Shown: positions 31,425 through 32,891 of the stretch, piece by piece | Layout: each line of letters opens with the position of its first letter | Numbering within the stretch: the stretch's first letter is position 1 | Position numbers and translations under genes: made by a program | Assembly (NCBI GenBank): GCA_949841245.1 | Contig: CATKYT010000014.1 | Coordinates: 1-32,891 of the forward strand | DNA length: 32,891 nt | Source of the DNA: an uncultured Eubacteriales bacterium | GTDB taxonomy: Bacteria; Bacillota; Clostridia; Christensenellales; UBA1242 | Direction of reading: 5' to 3' | The notes under the pieces: generated by a model | The model's input: only the letters and a program-made list of their open reading frames with translations | What the model was told of the DNA's origin: nothing | Databases searched by the model: none

Positions 31425-31470
31425 TTGGTGCACTCGTGGGGATTCGAACCCAAGACCTTTCGTTCCGTAG
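31425..31470. repeat. attR: 46-bp direct repeat within tRNA-Arg
   Basis: Identical to 19118-19163. It forms the 3' part of the intact tRNA-Arg, from the anticodon loop (CTACGGA) through CCA, so integration rebuilds the tRNA with element DNA. Confidence 0.93.
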
Positions 31471-31502
31471 ACGAACGCTCTATCCAGCTGAGCTACGAGT
31501 GC
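31426..31502 (-). tRNA. tRNA-Arg(ACG), integration target
   Basis: Minus-strand cloverleaf: acceptor GCACTCG/CGAGTGC, D arm GCTC...GAGC, anticodon stem TTCGT/ACGAA around CTACGGA (anticodon ACG, read as ICG), T loop TTCGAAT and encoded CCA. Its 5' half is host DNA and its 3' half comes from the element. Confidence 0.96.
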
Positions 31503-31959
31503 ATAAAAATATTTAAAATTAATAATAGTTAGTTTACTGTTCGTCCAAACGCTCTATGACAAGGAAAGGACGATCAAACTGCTTGCAGTTTTGAGAGAAC
31601 TTGACGCAGTCACAACAAATCTACGATTTGTTATCCAGCTGAGCTACGAGCACATAAGTTTTATGCGACACCAGTATAACAAAAAAAAATGAAAAAGTAA
31701 ACCTATTTATAAAAAATGTTTTAAAAATTGCTTAGATTGGGAGTAAAAGGTTTTGAAATTAACTAAAATTCCATATTCTGAATTTCAATTTTTGCAAAAT
31801 AAATAAAATTAAAGTTAGGGTTCAAATTAAAATATTGGTTTCTTAGACGGAATGTTTTTCTTATAAAATCAGCGATAAAATAAAAAATGATAAAGCAATT
31901 TTGTTGCCGTTACAGAAAACCTAACAAAAAAGTAAATTATAAAGATTTTTAAACTTTAT
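31503..31959. other. Gene-free region with tRNA-Arg relic
   Basis: No open frame with a ribosome site. Apart from the tRNA relic at 31540-31655, the rest (31656-31959) is AT-rich sequence in which I see no feature. Confidence 0.6.
31540..31655 (-). pseudogene. tRNA-Arg relic split by hairpin-rich filler
   Basis: CCAGCTGAGCTACGAGCAC (31634-31652) matches the 5' end and D arm of the adjacent tRNA-Arg with a few changes, and AACGCTCTAT (about 31548-31557) matches its next segment. Between them lie about 76 bp that include AAACTGC-TT-GCAGTTT (31576-31591) and AACAAATC-TAC-GATTTGTT (31614-31632). The 3' half of the tRNA is absent. It is probably the trace of an older integration or of a duplicated tRNA. 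Confidence 0.5.
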
Positions 31960-31988
31960 TTGCAAATTTTATTATTGCATGTTATAAT
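31960..31988 (+). promoter_or_regulatory. Promoter predicting a leaderless mRNA
   Basis: TTGCAA (31960-31965), 17 bp, TATAAT (31983-31988). The expected start at about 31995 falls on the ATG at 31996, and no Shine-Dalgarno site is present. Confidence 0.65.
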
Positions 31989-31995
31989 ATATATT

Positions 31996-32787
31996 ATGAG
32001 AAAGAAAACTATTGAAGAAGAACTTGAAGAACTTGAAAAAGAAAAAGAAGTTCACATTAAAAAATTAAGCAAAAATTCAGGACATTCCGATGAACATGTC
32101 TATGATTTTGATGCGCGCTATGAAACCCATGACTTTGAAGAAGCCGCAAAAAATGATTTCGTTTATGAAGATGATGACGACTTTGAAGATGACGATGAAG
32201 TTTCAGATATGGACATCGATAAAATGGAAGCAAACTTGAAAAAACAATTTAATGAAGCAGAAAAAGAAATTCAAGAAAGCGAAGAACTTTTGGAAAAAAT
32301 AAACAATGCATTAAATTCATCAAAATCAAATTCGAAATCAAAATCAAAACTTGGCATATTTTCCTTATTTTTATTATTTCCTTGCATTATCCTTTTAGGT
32401 GTAACAATTGGGGGAATTTTAATGATTTCATTTCTTGGCATTGTTCCAATTAATCAATAATTAAATTATGTAGAAATTACATCCCATGTTGAATCAATTC
32501 AACTTTTCACCGATGATGAAGGAGACCACTTTATCCATATAAAGGTTGTTTATAATTATAATGAAGAAGATTACAATTGTATTATAAAAGAATATATAAA
32601 TTCTTTAAAAGATATGCCTAAACAAGGAGATGAAATTGTTTTAAAAATAAACCCAAACAATCCAGAAGAAGCAATTTTGCCAGATGAAAACTTTGTAGGT
32701 CAAATTATTTGCATAGTGTTTGGTGCGTTTATGACATTGTTTGGTTTAATTGGTTTAACAAAAATGATAAAAGCATATTTCAGATAA
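31996..32787 (+). pseudogene. DUF3592-like membrane protein interrupted by an in-frame TAA
   Basis: The first frame (31996-32460, 154 residues) has an acidic Lys/Glu-rich helical part, Ser/Lys linker and a hydrophobic region (about 120-150, IFSLFLLFPCIILLGVTIGG). After TAA the same frame continues without a start codon: YVEITSHVESIQLF, then KVVYNYNEEDYNC, KQGDEIVLKINPNNPEEA and a final span (IICIVFGAFMTLFGLIGL). Span, beta domain with the (V)xxNPxNPEEA turn and second span form the normal DUF3592 layout. So one gene of about 263 codons carries one premature stop, or two parts are joined by readthrough. Confidence 0.65.
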
Positions 32788-32805
32788 TTTAAATAAAATT
32801 AAAAT

Positions 32806-32832
32806 AAAAAAGACGCAAATTGCGTCTTTTTT
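32806..32832. terminator. Bidirectional terminator
   Basis: Stem GACGCA-AAT-TGCGTC flanked by an A-run and a T-run, placed between the rightward DUF3592-like gene and the leftward gene at the window end. Confidence 0.9.
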
Positions 32833-32853
32833 TAACAACTAATTAAGAGAAAT

Positions 32854-32891
32854 TTATCTTCCGCCGCAGCCGCCACCGCCGCCACCGCCGC
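32854..32891 (-). CDS. C-terminal end of a Gly-rich protein (truncated by the window)
   Basis: On the minus strand the frame reads GGGGGGGCGGR followed by TAA. Such Gly-rich endings with a single Cys occur on membrane proteins such as TPM/DUF2207-type proteins, but only 11 residues are visible. GC-rich codons here contrast with the AT-rich surroundings because of the Gly run. Confidence 0.6.
   Translation of the reverse strand, partial: GGGGGGGCGGR

Larger units (their letters stand above)
19118..31470. mobile_element. 12.35-kb integrated element, candidate inovirus-like prophage, in tRNA-Arg(ACG)
   Basis: Bounded by 46-bp direct repeats of a tRNA 3' part, with a complete tyrosine integrase beside the intact tRNA. 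Gene order from the right: integrase, two XRE repressors, divergent promoter, winged-helix protein, three membrane-anchored surface proteins, a small single-span protein, two basic proteins, a Zot-like ATPase and small regulators. The size, Zot-like ATPase, small membrane coat candidate and absence of capsid, terminase, relaxase and lysis genes point to a filamentous phage. No HUH-type replication protein was recognised, so the class is an inference. A Zot-carrying integrative plasmid is the main alternative. Confidence 0.7.

Noticed and set aside
19118..31470. Conjugative or mobilisable element
   Set aside because: No relaxase, coupling protein or other transfer gene was found. The ATPase has Zot-like rather than VirD4/TraG-like features.

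Overview
The window is AT-rich, Gram-positive-type DNA. It has strong Shine-Dalgarno sites, TTGACA/TATAAT promoters, hairpin plus T-tract terminators, a Spo0A-family regulator, DegV, a YqeY-like protein and cell-surface proteins with Listeria/Bacteroides-type repeats. It is best read as a chromosome segment of a low-GC member of the Bacillota, probably an uncultured gut Clostridia-type lineage. That placement is inferred from gene content only.

Host backbone, left (1-19117). This part holds a truncated sugar-phosphate isomerase/epimerase-like gene, a decayed integrase fragment beside tRNA-Ile(GAT), a small zinc-ribbon membrane protein and a GreA-like factor. Next come tRNA-Val(TAC), a secreted repeat protein, a Spo0A-like regulator whose phospho-acceptor Asp is replaced by Glu, and a lipoprotein with a DUF5050-like propeller. 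A metallophosphoesterase/YqeY pair, tRNA-Met(CAT), a large VirB6/TrbL-like membrane protein, uvrC, a membrane-bound XRE regulator and degV follow. A two-gene amino-acid ABC transporter remnant carries at least six frameshifts, although its neighbours are intact.

Integrated element (about 19118-31470, 12.35 kb). It is bounded by 46-bp direct repeats equal to the 3' part of tRNA-Arg(ACG), from the anticodon loop to CCA. A complete tyrosine integrase lies next to the intact tRNA. Two tandem paralogous XRE repressors face a long leftward operon across a consensus promoter with ACGTTT repeats. The operon encodes a winged-helix protein and three membrane-anchored surface proteins; one of these is a coiled-coil stalk ending in a tailed-phage-fibre-like tip, and another ends in a DUF6273-like domain. 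It continues with a small single-span protein (coat candidate), two basic proteins, a Zot/pI-like ATPase and a cluster of small regulators ending in a ribbon-helix-helix protein beside an iteron array. Together this suggests an atypical filamentous-phage-like (inovirus-like) prophage of a Gram-positive host. The noncoding DNA is rich: an array of TGTATATACA with about 25-bp spacing, a roughly 100-nt hairpin, a 230-nt GC-richer multi-hairpin region, and two rightward promoter-hairpin-T-tract cassettes that look like small RNAs opposite the structural genes.

Host backbone, right (31503-32891). This part has a tRNA-Arg relic with hairpin-containing filler, a DUF3592-like membrane protein interrupted by an in-frame stop and preceded by a promoter that predicts a leaderless mRNA, and the Gly-rich end of a leftward gene cut by the window edge.
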